Assembly (NCBI GenBank): GCA_023410055.1
Contig: JAEYQK010000041.1
Location: 1 to 64,000 of the forward strand
From: Acidobacteriota bacterium
Lineage (GTDB): Bacteria > Acidobacteriota > Terriglobia > Terriglobales > Acidobacteriaceae
Length of the DNA stretch: 64,000 nucleotides
Reading direction: 5' to 3'
In this document: one piece after another, positions 9,585 through 17,392 of the stretch
How the letters are laid out: each line of letters begins with the position of its first letter
Numbering within the stretch: the first letter of the stretch is position 1
Notes under the pieces: generated by a model
The model's input: the letters and a program-made list of their open reading frames with translations, nothing else
Database searches by the model: none
Told to the model about the DNA's origin: nothing
Position numbers and translations under genes: made by a program

Positions 9585-9926
9585 ATGCTCGTCCACAAAC
9601 TACGTGTCGGTGTATTGCACCTCTCAACGCCGGACGGTCTGCGCTGTATTCCGCTGGACCGCTCGGAACGCCTCTTGTTTCTGTGGATCTTTCGCCACTT
9701 CAGCGTACTTCCCGAGATATTGCTCCGAGAACGATGCGTCCGGTTGATCCACGAGTTTCTGACTGATCGGCCCCCTCAGCGCTGCTCGTGCGTTCACCCA
9801 GCCGATCACGATGCCGTGATAGGGACCGTCGAGGTTTCAGCGCCAGTGAAAAGGCCGCCGCAATCCACGCCAGAAGCTGTGAGGCAGCAAGTGCCAGTTC
9901 TTCGGCCGACGCCTATTGAGCATTAG
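9585..9926 (+). CDS. Possible small hypothetical protein (113 aa)
   Basis: An open frame in the 550-base gap between the DMT transporter and transketolase genes. Its first half (LLFLWIFRHFSVLPEILLRE) reads like a genuine hydrophobic/amphipathic segment of a small regulatory-type protein. The second half is Arg/Pro-rich and less convincing. There is no clear ribosome site before the ATG. A shorter opposite-strand frame (9624-9809) overlaps, so coding is uncertain. The rest of the gap (9446-9584, 9927-9996) holds nothing I can identify. Confidence 0.4.
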   Translation: MLVHKLRVGVLHLSTPDGLRCIPLDRSERLLFLWIFRHFSVLPEILLRERCVRLIHEFLTDRPPQRCSCVHPADHDAVIGTVEVSAPVKRPPQSTPEAVRQQVPVLRPTPIEH

Positions 9927-9996
9927 AGTCGGCGAGTCAACGTGAGAGAAGGGCAATCTCGCCGTTGTGTGTCCACAGCTCCAATTGCGCAAGAAA

Positions 9997-12066
9997 CTAC
10001 CGGATCAGCTTTCGCGCCTCGCTGACCACACGCTCCACGGTGAATCCAAACTCCTTGAGCAGGTCCTTTACTGGAGCGGAGGCTCCGAAGTCCGTGCGCG
10101 CAATCACAACGCCTTCGCCTCCGACGTACTCCTTCCAGCCCAGGCTGGTTCCGGCTTCGACTGCGATTCGCGCTTTCACGTTGGGCGGCAGCAGCGCTAA
10201 CTTGTATTCCGGCGACTGCTTCTCAAATAGCTCCCATGAAGGTATCGACAGCACGCGGCAACGAACGCCCTCTTTCGTCAGTTGCTCAAAAGCGCCAATA
10301 CAGATCTGGACTTCCGATCCGGTGCCCATCAGGATTACCTGGGGTTCGCCGTCGCAGTCGGCCATGGCATATGCTCCACGAGCGAGTCCCGACGCCTCTG
10401 CATACTTCGTGCGATCGAACGTTGGGACCGCCTGACGCGTCAGCACCAGTGCCGCAGGTTCGGTCTTCAGCCGCATGATCACCCGCCAGGCTTCGGCGAC
10501 CTCGTTCGCATCAGCAGGACGAATCACAACCAGCCGCGGAATCGCTCGCAAGGACATCAGCTGTTCTATCGGCTGATGCGTAGGGCCGTCTTCGCCGAGG
10601 CCGATCGAGTCGTGCGTAAAGATTGTGAGCGCGGGCAAGTCCATCAATGCCGAGAGCCTTATCGCCGGGCGCATGTAGTCGGAGAAGATGAGAAAGGTAG
10701 CTCCGAAGGCGCGCAGCTTCGATGCTGCCATGCCGTTTACGATCGCCCCCATCGCGTGCTCGCGGATGCCGAAATGGAAGTTGCGTGCGGCGTAATCGTC
10801 GCGTTCAAACTGCTTCTCGCCGGAGATCAAGGTCTTGGTCGAAGGCGCGAGATCAGCGGCTCCGCCCATGAGCCACGGAACACGCTTGGCGATGGCGTTC
10901 TCAACCTTACCGCTGGCCTCGCGCGTTGCGAGTCCCTTGGGATCGGCGGGGAAGGTGGCAATGTCCGCGCCCCAGTCGCCGGGGAGTTCGCCTGCCTGCA
11001 TGAGGTCCCACTCGGCGGTGAGCTTCGGGAACTGCTTTCGATACTCGGTCAGCACTCCGTTCCACTGCGCTTCGAGTTGGTTTCCGCGCTCGACGGCCTG
11101 ACCCATGTGACGTTGCACTTCGTCAGGCACGAGGAACTGCGCATCCGCCGGCCAGCCGTAATACTCCTTCGCTAGTCGTACTTCTTCTTCGCCGAGCGCT
11201 TCGCCGTGCGCGGCAGCCGTATCGTGCTTGTTGGGTGCTCCCCAGGCAATGTGGCTGTCGACGATGATCAGCGTGGGACGGGTCTCCTCCTTTTGGGCGG
11301 TTCGAATGGCACGATCAAGAGACGCAAGATCGTTGGCATCGCTTACCCGTTGCACGTTCCAGTGATATCCCATGAAGCGCGTGCCGACGTCGTCGCTGTA
11401 AGCCAGCTCAGTGTTCCCCTCGATGCTGATCTGGTTGTTGTCGTAGATCCAGATAAGGTTCGACAATCCCAGATGTCCCGCAAGCGAGGCAGCTTCATGC
11501 GAGATCCCTTCTTCGAGGTCGCCGTCGGAGCAGATGGCATACACTCTGTAATCGATCAGCTTGTGATCGGGCTTGTTGAAGTGCGCTGCTAGCCACCTCT
11601 CCGCAATGGCCATGCCGACGCTGTTCGCGACTCCTTGCCCAAGTGGACCCGTGGTTACCTCGACTCCGGGTGTGAGTCCGCGCTCGGGATGCCCGGGGGT
11701 CTTCGAGCCAAGCTGTCGAAAGCGCTTCAGGTCCTCGAGTGAGAGATCGTACCCAGTCAGGTGAAGCAGTGAGTAGATCAGCATCGACGCATGCCCGGCC
11801 GAGAGGACAAAGCGATCACGGTTCGGCCAGTCGGGATTGCGCGGATTGTGCCGCAGGAAACGTTGCCATAGCACGTAGGCCACAGGAGCCAGAGCCATCG
11901 GCGTTCCCGGATGTCCGCTGTTGGCCTTCTGCACGGCATCCATCGAGAGCGTGCGAATGGTATTGATTGAAAGCAGGTCGATTTCGGATTGCGCTGCGGA
12001 GGAACCCTCGGGGCCGCGACGCGCTTCAACCGGAGCGTCAGCATGAGTCGTGCTGGTATTAGTCAC
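9997..12066 (-). CDS. tkt: Transketolase
   Basis: Thiamine-diphosphate enzyme of the non-oxidative pentose phosphate pathway, transferring two-carbon ketol units between sugar phosphates. The opening DAVQKANSGHPGTPMALAPV, the diphosphate-binding CSDGDLEEGISHEAASLAGH and the pyrimidine-binding FGIREHAMGAIVNGMA all match the family, as does the length of nearly 690 residues. The frame continues upstream to a TTG at 12150. I prefer the GTG at 12066, since the extra 28 residues look unrelated to transketolase, but neither start has a strong ribosome site. It is transcribed alone and convergent with nothing known. No transaldolase or other pathway genes are adjacent. Confidence 0.96.
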   Translation of the reverse strand: MTNTSTTHADAPVEARRGPEGSSAAQSEIDLLSINTIRTLSMDAVQKANSGHPGTPMALAPVAYVLWQRFLRHNPRNPDWPNRDRFVLSAGHASMLIYSLLHLTGYDLSLEDLKRFRQLGSKTPGHPERGLTPGVEVTTGPLGQGVANSVGMAIAERWLAAHFNKPDHKLIDYRVYAICSDGDLEEGISHEAASLAGHLGLSNLIWIYDNNQISIEGNTELAYSDDVGTRFMGYHWNVQRVSDANDLASLDRAIRTAQKEETRPTLIIVDSHIAWGAPNKHDTAAAHGEALGEEEVRLAKEYYGWPADAQFLVPDEVQRHMGQAVERGNQLEAQWNGVLTEYRKQFPKLTAEWDLMQAGELPGDWGADIATFPADPKGLATREASGKVENAIAKRVPWLMGGAADLAPSTKTLISGEKQFERDDYAARNFHFGIREHAMGAIVNGMAASKLRAFGATFLIFSDYMRPAIRLSALMDLPALTIFTHDSIGLGEDGPTHQPIEQLMSLRAIPRLVVIRPADANEVAEAWRVIMRLKTEPAALVLTRQAVPTFDRTKYAEASGLARGAYAMADCDGEPQVILMGTGSEVQICIGAFEQLTKEGVRCRVLSIPSWELFEKQSPEYKLALLPPNVKARIAVEAGTSLGWKEYVGGEGVVIARTDFGASAPVKDLLKEFGFTVERVVSEARKLIR

Positions 12067-12368
12067 CTCTGATGGAAGCGACGGGATTGCGGCAGGTTGC
12101 CGCCCAGATCCGTGAAGCACGAGAAACGCAGATTTCGTCCCATTTGGCAAGTTACGTGGAAGTCAACTTTGGTAGCTCGCGCAGTTCTTCACAGGTTCGT
12201 GGAAAACCGTGTGGAATACCTGCTCTCGACCGCTGCTGGCCAGTGCTCCTCCGTGGTGCACCATTTCGGTTGCATAGTGTCGATGCGTACACGTCGTTGC
12301 TGTGTCAACCCTGTGATTGCGTCTGAAAATGCTTTTTCTTCCGCGCATTCTCGGTTAAAACAGAAAGC

Positions 12369-12935
12369 GTGCCCACCTCTGAATCGAAGAAACACGCGCA
12401 ACTGGTTGCCGCTGCCGTCGACTGGCTTCGCCATAAGTACCGCTGCGGCATCGTGCTGTCGGAGCAGTACTGCGCAACCGGTGAGGTGCCGGACGCGATC
12501 GGGTGGAAGGGCATGTGCCGATCTGTAGTTATCGAGTGCAAGGCATCGCGAGCTGATTTCCTTGCAGACACTAAGAAGCCTTTTCGCACGAATCCCGAAG
12601 AGGGGCTTGGATGCGAGCGCTTCTATCTAGCTCCCGCGGGAATGATCGCTCCAACTGAACTCCCCAAGGACTGGGGACTGCTGGAGTACTCGCGCAAGCA
12701 GGTGCGAGTTGTCGTGAAAACGAACAAGAAGAAAAGCCTGCGCACCGAAATCGGCCTGATGAAAGAGATGAACCTCATTTTGGCCAGCCTACGCCGGGTG
12801 GAAATCCGCATCGAGCCACAGACGATAACCGAGTTCCTGAAATGGAAAAACAGAATGGCTGACTACAACGGAGGCTCAGCGCCTGAGGGACTCACACCTC
12901 CAGAGAAGGAGAGCAACGTTCACCTCACACTCTAG
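12369..12935 (+). CDS. PD-(D/E)XK nuclease-like protein, MmcB-type
   Basis: A 188-residue protein with the core of a restriction-endonuclease-like fold: an N-terminal helix, then GEVPDAIGW (Asp42) and VVIECKASRADF (Glu56-x-Lys58), fitting the D...ExK active-site pattern. Proteins of this sort (MmcB-like and phage-associated relatives) act in DNA repair or nucleic-acid processing. The GTG start has only a weak purine stretch upstream. The gene opens the accessory region with the Mrr-type nuclease and repeat module A. Catalysis is inferred from three residues and the order of elements, so the family name is provisional. Confidence 0.6.
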   Translation: MPTSESKKHAQLVAAAVDWLRHKYRCGIVLSEQYCATGEVPDAIGWKGMCRSVVIECKASRADFLADTKKPFRTNPEEGLGCERFYLAPAGMIAPTELPKDWGLLEYSRKQVRVVVKTNKKKSLRTEIGLMKEMNLILASLRRVEIRIEPQTITEFLKWKNRMADYNGGSAPEGLTPPEKESNVHLTL

Positions 12936-13015
12936 TCACAACGGATTAAGCATGTTCGATTAAGCCTTTCGCGCGAATCTCACCCCAGACCACTGCATCA
13001 AACACCAAGACTCCG

Positions 13016-13192
13016 ATGGATGTAGAGAAGATCATTGCCGACATCGAGCTTCTGGAGCGTCTCTATGCCCTCCCGGACAAGAGAACTCTTAGGAGACCGC
13101 TGACCGTAGCAGACCGCACAGCAGCAAATCAGAAGCACGATGAAGTCTACGCCACCAATCCGTGGTTCCGACTCTGGCAACGTTACGGGTGA
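13016..13192 (+). CDS. Small conserved-type protein (58 aa)
   Basis: A 58-codon frame from ATG 13016 to TGA 13192 encodes MDVEKIIADIELLERLYALP at the start and a C-terminus NPWFRLWQRYG. The balanced composition, amphipathic first helix and tryptophan-rich end suggest a real, compact helical protein. I recall similar short proteins in acidobacterial genomes, but this is memory, not a search. There is no strong ribosome site. Function unknown. Confidence 0.55.
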   Translation: MDVEKIIADIELLERLYALPDKRTLRRPLTVADRTAANQKHDEVYATNPWFRLWQRYG

Positions 13193-13257
13193 GGCGTTAC
13201 CCGTTTTTCAGGACGATTGCCGATGTGCCATGTTGTCTAATCGATAACTTCTTTCGA

Positions 13258-13316
13258 CTGGTGTACCCCCTCCCCCTACCCTGTTTTCCTAGGACTGACG
13301 ATCTAGAGGAGTTAAC
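13258..13316 (+). repeat. C-rich dispersed element, copy 1
   Basis: Polypyrimidine tract TACCCCCTCCCCCTACCC followed by GACTGACGATCTAGAGGAGT. Four other copies lie near 16691, 23754, 51923 and 55605. The opposite strand is G-rich and could form a quadruplex. Confidence 0.7.
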
Positions 13317-13497
13317 CTCAGTCTCCGATTGACGCAAGCCCGCGGTTGCGACGAGGGCTGCGTTTACTGACTAGCCACTATGCTCCATGCGATTGGCGTG
13401 CAATCATGGCTGCCTTCTTACATTGTGAGTCGAATGTAGCAGCTATTTGCAGCCAGCGAATAAAGCGGCTGTGGAAATTTCTGGAAATGGAACAAGA

Positions 13498-13815
13498 ATG
13501 CGACCGGAAGTCATCGAACTCGAAAAACTAGGACCGCTGCCATCATTCGACGTCGTCCTCCGCGACACTCTAGATAATCTCGTCGAAAGATACGAAGAGT
13601 TGATCACTTTTGTTGAGTCACCAGTCACCGATGACGAGGCCAGGGTACTAGTCAAGCTCTTTAGTCCCGACGATTGTTTTGGGCTAGATTGGACGCTGGT
13701 GACGTTAGTTGAATCGGCACCCGGTTGGCCTATCCCAGATTGTCTCGAGAACACAAGCAACTCGTGGATTCGGCTTTTGCGGCAAAGGCTAAGGAATTCT
13801 GGGTTCCCCTATTAG
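13498..13815 (+). CDS. Module A small soluble protein, left paralogue
   Basis: About 105 residues from ATG 13498 (an upstream TTG at 13447 would add 17). The protein is acidic, helical and Trp-containing, with the block DDCFGLDWTLVTLVESAP and the end WIRLLRQRLRNSG. It is closely similar to the protein at 55112-55429 on the other strand. Neither has a signal peptide or catalytic motif. Size, acidity and linkage to a membrane protein would fit an immunity-type or regulatory partner, but that is speculation. Its flanks are part of the duplicated module, and the next gene begins 38 bases on. Confidence 0.65.
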   Translation: MRPEVIELEKLGPLPSFDVVLRDTLDNLVERYEELITFVESPVTDDEARVLVKLFSPDDCFGLDWTLVTLVESAPGWPIPDCLENTSNSWIRLLRQRLRNSGFPY

Positions 13816-13853
13816 TGCAGCGGAATCAGGCAAGAGTCGTGGAGAACACCGGG

Positions 13854-14096
13854 ATGGAACAACAGTTCAGGGTCAAGGATGAAGCAAACGCACGTACAGA
13901 TACCAGTATCCGCGTGTTCTTCTTCAGTATCGTTATGCTCCTGATGTTGGTGCTGCCGGCCTCGGTGATCGTCCAGAAGGCTTTCGGCAACAAGTTCGGG
14001 ACGGCGCTGGCGAGTGTCGCGGTTGCTGCCCTGGTGGCCGGAATCGTCGGCGCATTCGTTTTAACGGATGGTGCTGCGAATAACGTTCGCGCGTAA
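13854..14096 (+). pseudogene. Truncated module A membrane protein (80 aa; full-length paralogue at 54349-55089)
   Basis: From ATG 13854, with GGAGA upstream, the first ~70 residues match the 246-residue protein at 54349-55089: EQQFRVKDEANARTDTSIRV, two membrane helices, then VAALVAGIVGAFV. Homology stops at about base 14068 and the frame ends after DGAANNVRA. The C-terminal soluble (PH-like) domain and last two helices are missing. It is either a relic left when other DNA replaced the 3' part, or a short two-helix membrane protein. The break marks the inner edge of module A. Confidence 0.7.
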
Positions 14097-14192
14097 CCGT
14101 GTCATAGTCGGCCATGACGCGATTCTTTCGTATTGAAGTGATGTCGGAGCGAGCGGAGCTACTAGCAAAGTCAGATTCCTATGGAGGTCGGA

Positions 14193-14549
14193 ATGGCCAT
14201 TCAATATGACCCGGAGGTCCTGCAGGTTTTCGCTGACAGACTTTATCGGCGTGCCAGCACTATCGTTGTTGCATGCGCCCTGTGTGGAGGCGTACTTTGC
14301 GGCGGACTTGCGTTTCTGGTAGGCATAAACACGAAGCCGAACCGTGAATTCTGGCTTCCTGCCGTCATTATTGGTGCGCTTCTCGGATTAGCAATTGGAT
14401 TGAGGAAGTCTTTTGACCTTAAGCTGGAAGCCCAGCGAACACTTTGTCAAATGCACATAGCCGACAACACGCGGGTCGCCGCCGAACTGCTATACAACAT
14501 TTCGAAGTTCGAAGCTGCTCGCTCCAGATCAGCGAGTACAAGCGATTGA
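14193..14549 (+). CDS. Small two-helix membrane protein (118 aa)
   Basis: A textbook GGAGGT precedes ATG 14193, so this start is chosen over the ATG at 14181 inside that site. The protein has two transmembrane helices (IVVACALCGGVLCGGLAFLV and FWLPAVIIGALLGLAIGL) and a cytoplasmic C-terminal helix (TRVAAELLYNISKFEAARSR). It lies between repeat A and the Mrr-type nuclease gene, 23 bases before the latter, and so may be the nuclease's co-transcribed membrane partner. No homologue lies in the right-hand module. Family not recognised. Confidence 0.7.
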   Translation: MAIQYDPEVLQVFADRLYRRASTIVVACALCGGVLCGGLAFLVGINTKPNREFWLPAVIIGALLGLAIGLRKSFDLKLEAQRTLCQMHIADNTRVAAELLYNISKFEAARSRSASTSD

Positions 14550-14572
14550 GTACAGGTACGGAGCGCATTGGC

Positions 14573-16363
14573 ATGCAAACAATGACCGACTGGACGAGTT
14601 CGAAGATCAATGCTGCGGCGCGGAGTACTATTGCGGTCTCTCTGTGCCCCAGATGCTTATGTCCGAACGTGTTTAGCCACACTGGTACGCAATTTGTGTG
14701 GACCCATTGTGGAGAAACGTGGAGCGCAGACGAGACAGTCGTTTGTCCTCACTCCTCATGCAGACAATCGTTCCGCTTTCAGGGACAGGCTAAATGTCCT
14801 CATTGCGAAGGCGAGTTGGATTCCGGTGTGCCTCTGCGGCCTATCTGGCACGTGAAAGGTATTCTGGATGTAGTCCTTCCATCGCGAAGAACGGCGGGGC
14901 AACAGCAGCGCGAAGTCGTCGAAGATGAGTTCGATGCCGTCTTTGAGTCCTGGTGTCGAGATTCGCGCGGTGAATCGCAATGTGCCAGCGGAACGCAATT
15001 TGCCCACAACCTCAAGGCGACTCTTCACAGGCACCGAGGCGTACTTGATCAGTTTGGAAGCGATCTCGACAAATTCCTTTACTCGGCACCAGTAAAGCTG
15101 GCCAGGTTGGAAGGTGAGTATTCGTGGAAGTTCGAGGAGGCAGTTTGCAGAGAAATAGACGACTTATTGGAGGGTGTTCTTTCGGGACGTAATTCAGTGG
15201 AACAGTCCCTTGGTTTTCTTGTGCGCTGCTACGGAGACAACCCTCGTCTCTACAGTCGGAGATTTCTGACCGAGGAACTCCGGCGGAAGTTCCACGAACG
15301 CCGATCGGCACCGAAGCCAGGATTTCAACTGACTTTAGAGTATGCAAAGACTCTCGACGGAATCGGGTTCGAAGAGTGGTTGGTCCGCCTTCTCAAGGAT
15401 GCGGGGATTCAGCACACTCACAAGACTCAGGACAGCCGCGATCAAGGTGCTGATGTGATTGTCGAGATGGCCGGGCGCAAGATAGCGATTCAGGCCAAGC
15501 AGGTTAAAGACACATTAGGTAACGCATGCGTGCAAGAGGCACTCGCCGGTCGGCACTTCTATCATGCTGATGAGGCGTGGGTAGTCACGACGTCAACGTT
15601 CTCAAAAGACGCCATCGAACTTGCATACCGAACTGGAGTACAGCTCGTAGACGGCAGCAGATTGATGAACTTGCCAGCGATGCTCTTAGGTTCGCCAACG
15701 CCGGCGGCCACGCAAATGACCTTGCCTGATCAACAGAGGCATCAAGAGGAAATACCGGCGGCTGCGCCGGTCAAGCCACCGGTGGTTATCGTAACCTCAA
15801 TAGCCGCAGCTGCAAAGCCGCAACTAGACCCGCCGGAACCGACAATTGAGAATGTCGCGGAACCTTTACCAGAAGTGCCACCGCAACGTGGCCGGAGCAG
15901 GAGGGTTTGGGCCGCAGTTGCTTGTTTGCTCTTATTATTCGGCGTGTACCGCGTCTATGTATTCACCGCTGAGGTTAAAGCGAAACGAGAAATCCAAGAC
16001 GTTCTCGACAGATACCAAGATGCAATTCGTTCGAAAAACACACAGGTGCTTGCCGATTGCTATGCGCCAACGGTGGAGAGCTTCTATCTGAAGCACAACG
16101 TTTCGCGTGGCGATGTTCACGCGGAGTTCCGGAGGCAACTTGCGGGTTATACCTCCGTCGAGAAATTCGTTATCTCCAACATCGAGTTTCGAGGTGTTAC
16201 AGGCGACCGCGCCACGGTCGTTGATGACAAAGAATGGAGTTTCAAAGGCCCGAAGAACAATTCGGGCAGTGAGCGCGAGGAATTGGTGTTTCGCAAAGTA
16301 GACGGTGAGTGGCGCATTGTTTCCCAAATTGAATTGAATATCTACTGGTACCGCAGGAATTAG
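14573..16363 (+). CDS. Membrane-anchored zinc-ribbon / Mrr-type restriction endonuclease with NTF2-like C-terminus
   Basis: About 596 residues from ATG 14573 (the frame extends to 14444 inside the previous gene). Order: zinc-ribbon repeats (CPRC, CPHSSC, CPHC); a helical region; an Mrr_cat domain starting GFEEWLVRLLKDAGI with Asp294 in QGADVIVEM and Gln307-x-Lys309 in IAIQAKQ; and a C-terminal subdomain AWVVTTSTFSKDAIELA. Then come a proline-rich linker, one transmembrane helix (about 445-464) and an NTF2/SnoaL-like domain (REIQDVLDRYQDAIRSKN...EWRIVSQIEL). The Mrr core cleaves modified or foreign DNA in type IV restriction. The extra helix and NTF2-like part suggest a membrane-tethered effector. 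The gene fills the interval between repeat modules A and B; module B begins three bases after its stop. Confidence 0.85.
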   Translation: MQTMTDWTSSKINAAARSTIAVSLCPRCLCPNVFSHTGTQFVWTHCGETWSADETVVCPHSSCRQSFRFQGQAKCPHCEGELDSGVPLRPIWHVKGILDVVLPSRRTAGQQQREVVEDEFDAVFESWCRDSRGESQCASGTQFAHNLKATLHRHRGVLDQFGSDLDKFLYSAPVKLARLEGEYSWKFEEAVCREIDDLLEGVLSGRNSVEQSLGFLVRCYGDNPRLYSRRFLTEELRRKFHERRSAPKPGFQLTLEYAKTLDGIGFEEWLVRLLKDAGIQHTHKTQDSRDQGADVIVEMAGRKIAIQAKQVKDTLGNACVQEALAGRHFYHADEAWVVTTSTFSKDAIELAYRTGVQLVDGSRLMNLPAMLLGSPTPAATQMTLPDQQRHQEEIPAAAPVKPPVVIVTSIAAAAKPQLDPPEPTIENVAEPLPEVPPQRGRSRRVWAAVACLLLLFGVYRVYVFTAEVKAKREIQDVLDRYQDAIRSKNTQVLADCYAPTVESFYLKHNVSRGDVHAEFRRQLAGYTSVEKFVISNIEFRGVTGDRATVVDDKEWSFKGPKNNSGSEREELVFRKVDGEWRIVSQIELNIYWYRRN

Positions 16364-16365
16364 TG

Positions 16366-16762
16366 TGCCCGGTACCCCATATCTGCCCGATTTTGGCAGA
16401 TGTGGGTCGCGACACTCCTTGTTCCAGATTTGTAACTCCCCACTCCTCACCATTCACTTTCCGCAATCCCGCTATGCACAAAGCAAAGGCATTCCCTCCG
16501 CTTGTTCGGATTCTGGAAATCTTCTGATCCTCGCGCACCACATCGATGTTTCGCGCTTATGCTGTACTGGCATAACTGCGTCCAGCTGTGGACGACCGTT
16601 GTCTTAACCGAGTCGAATGCGGCGGGGCAGCGTGTCCGCCGTGAAAGCCGCCGAGGGCGGCGGCGCTCCAGTCAGTGTCAGTCAGATTTTTGCAGCTAAC
16701 TCCTTTAGATCATCAGTGATACGTAGAAGGGGTGGGGGAGGGGGTATCAGCGGCGGACAGGC
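16366..16762 (+). repeat. Repeat module B, left copy (inverted partner at 51908-52306)
   Basis: About 400 bases homologous to the reverse complement of 51908-52306. Shared landmarks are GCCCGGT..CCCCATATCTGC, a 20-base match reading TGTTTCGCGCTTATGCTGTA, GCCGCCGAGGGCGGCGGCGC, and CAGATTTTTGCAGCTAACTC followed by the G-rich tract. A hairpin CATATCTGCC...GGCAGATGTG opens the module. No gene is evident; a nine-codon frame ending in GCATAA is kept in both copies. Confidence 0.9.
16691..16746 (-). repeat. C-rich dispersed element, copy 2 (within module B)
   Basis: On the minus strand it reads TACCCCCTCCCCCACCCC, then ATCACTGATGATCTAAAGGA. It is part of module B and matches the element at 51923-51978. 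Confidence 0.7.
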
Positions 16763-16875
16763 GGGTGACGCACCCCGTCAAAGAGTTCTCAGCAATCAGC
16801 AGTCAGCAATCAGCAACGATAATGTTGCTCGCTCTGTGCTGAGTGCCAGTTGCTGATTGCCGTCTGCCAGGACCT
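16763..16875. repeat. CAGCAAT-type microsatellite and flanks
   Basis: Between module B and the small membrane genes, bases about 16785-16820 are built of tandem CAGCAATCAG/CAGTCAGCAA units. A reverse-oriented TTGCTGATTGCC follows near 16850, allowing a loose stem. No gene is seen. Confidence 0.6.
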
Positions 16876-17094
16876 TTACGCGCACGGTCCCGAGTCTGCA
16901 CGTCGGTACTTAATCATGTATGTCAGCAGGAACACAATCGACGCGCCGAGGAGGGCTCCGGTGAATCCGTGGACAAAGCCACGCGAGAAGTCCGTGGCCG
17001 GATGAACGAATACGCGCGTGAGTGCGGCGATAGCGAAGAACGCCAGTCCGAGGCGAAGGATGTTTTGCGGTTTCATGCGATTGCAAAGCAGCAT
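16876..17094 (-). CDS. Small two-helix membrane protein, paralogue of the next gene
   Basis: A 72-residue protein; GGGAGA lies six bases before the ATG at 17094, so the first Met (MLLCNR) is used. It has two membrane helices and the block FVHPATDFSRGFVHGFTGAL, which closely parallels FYHPASDWSRGFVLGFTGVL in the upstream neighbour. The two therefore arose by tandem duplication. It is the last gene of a four-gene minus-strand operon led by an XRE regulator. Function unknown. Confidence 0.75.
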   Translation of the reverse strand: MLLCNRMKPQNILRLGLAFFAIAALTRVFVHPATDFSRGFVHGFTGALLGASIVFLLTYMIKYRRADSGPCA

Positions 17095-17095
17095 T

Positions 17096-17362
17096 TCAGT
17101 TCTCCCGATGGTTTAACGAACATTCCACGTTAGCTACGCGAACGTGGGCATTTACGGCTTGCCGCTGCATAATCATGTAGATCAGCAGGAAGATGATCTC
17201 GGCAGCGAACAACACGCCGGTGAAGCCAAGAACGAAGCCGCGCGACCAATCGCTCGCCGGGTGATAGAACAGGCTCGTCAGCAGGGCGATCACAAAGCAC
17301 AAGACGCCAGAGAAGAAGATGCGCTGCGGTCGATCAGTCCTAAATGCGTTGCAGAAGATCAT
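17096..17362 (-). CDS. Small two-helix membrane protein, paralogue of the downstream gene
   Basis: An 88-residue protein with a good ribosome site (GGAGAG before TTTCCATG). It has two membrane helices and the shared HPASDWSRGF motif. Its last ~16 codons are not matched in the paralogue: they run through the CCACGTTAGC...GAACGTGG palindrome at 17125-17149. A dispersed repeat therefore seems to have landed in the 3' end and now supplies the C-terminus. The next gene starts two bases after its stop. It is part of the XRE-led operon. Confidence 0.75.
   Translation of the reverse strand: MIFCNAFRTDRPQRIFFSGVLCFVIALLTSLFYHPASDWSRGFVLGFTGVLFAAEIIFLLIYMIMQRQAVNAHVRVANVECSLNHREN
17125..17149. repeat. 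CCACGTTAGC...GAACGTGG palindrome, copy 1
   Basis: Perfect 8-bp outer arms around a short GC-containing loop. Copies 2 and 3 are at 25779-25806 and 57590-57620. This copy lies inside the 3' end of a coding frame. Confidence 0.8.
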
Positions 17363-17392
17363 GGAAACTCTCCAAGCGCGGTTCGCGGACCG

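Larger units (their letters stand above)
13258..14068 (+). repeat. Repeat module A, left copy (inverted partner at 54861-55665)
   Basis: About 810 bases clearly homologous to the reverse complement of 54861-55665. The match starts in the C-rich tract TACCCCCTCCCCC and covers a non-coding leader (ACTAGCCACTATGCTCCATG is identical in both), a complete small gene, and the first part of a membrane-protein gene. It ends near GCATTCGTT.TAACG. Identity is high by eye, with scattered substitutions. Confidence 0.9.

Noticed and set aside
9624..9809. 61-residue minus-strand frame in the gap before transketolase
   Set aside because: Overlaps the slightly better plus-strand frame at 9585-9926; neither has a ribosome site, and only one could be listed.
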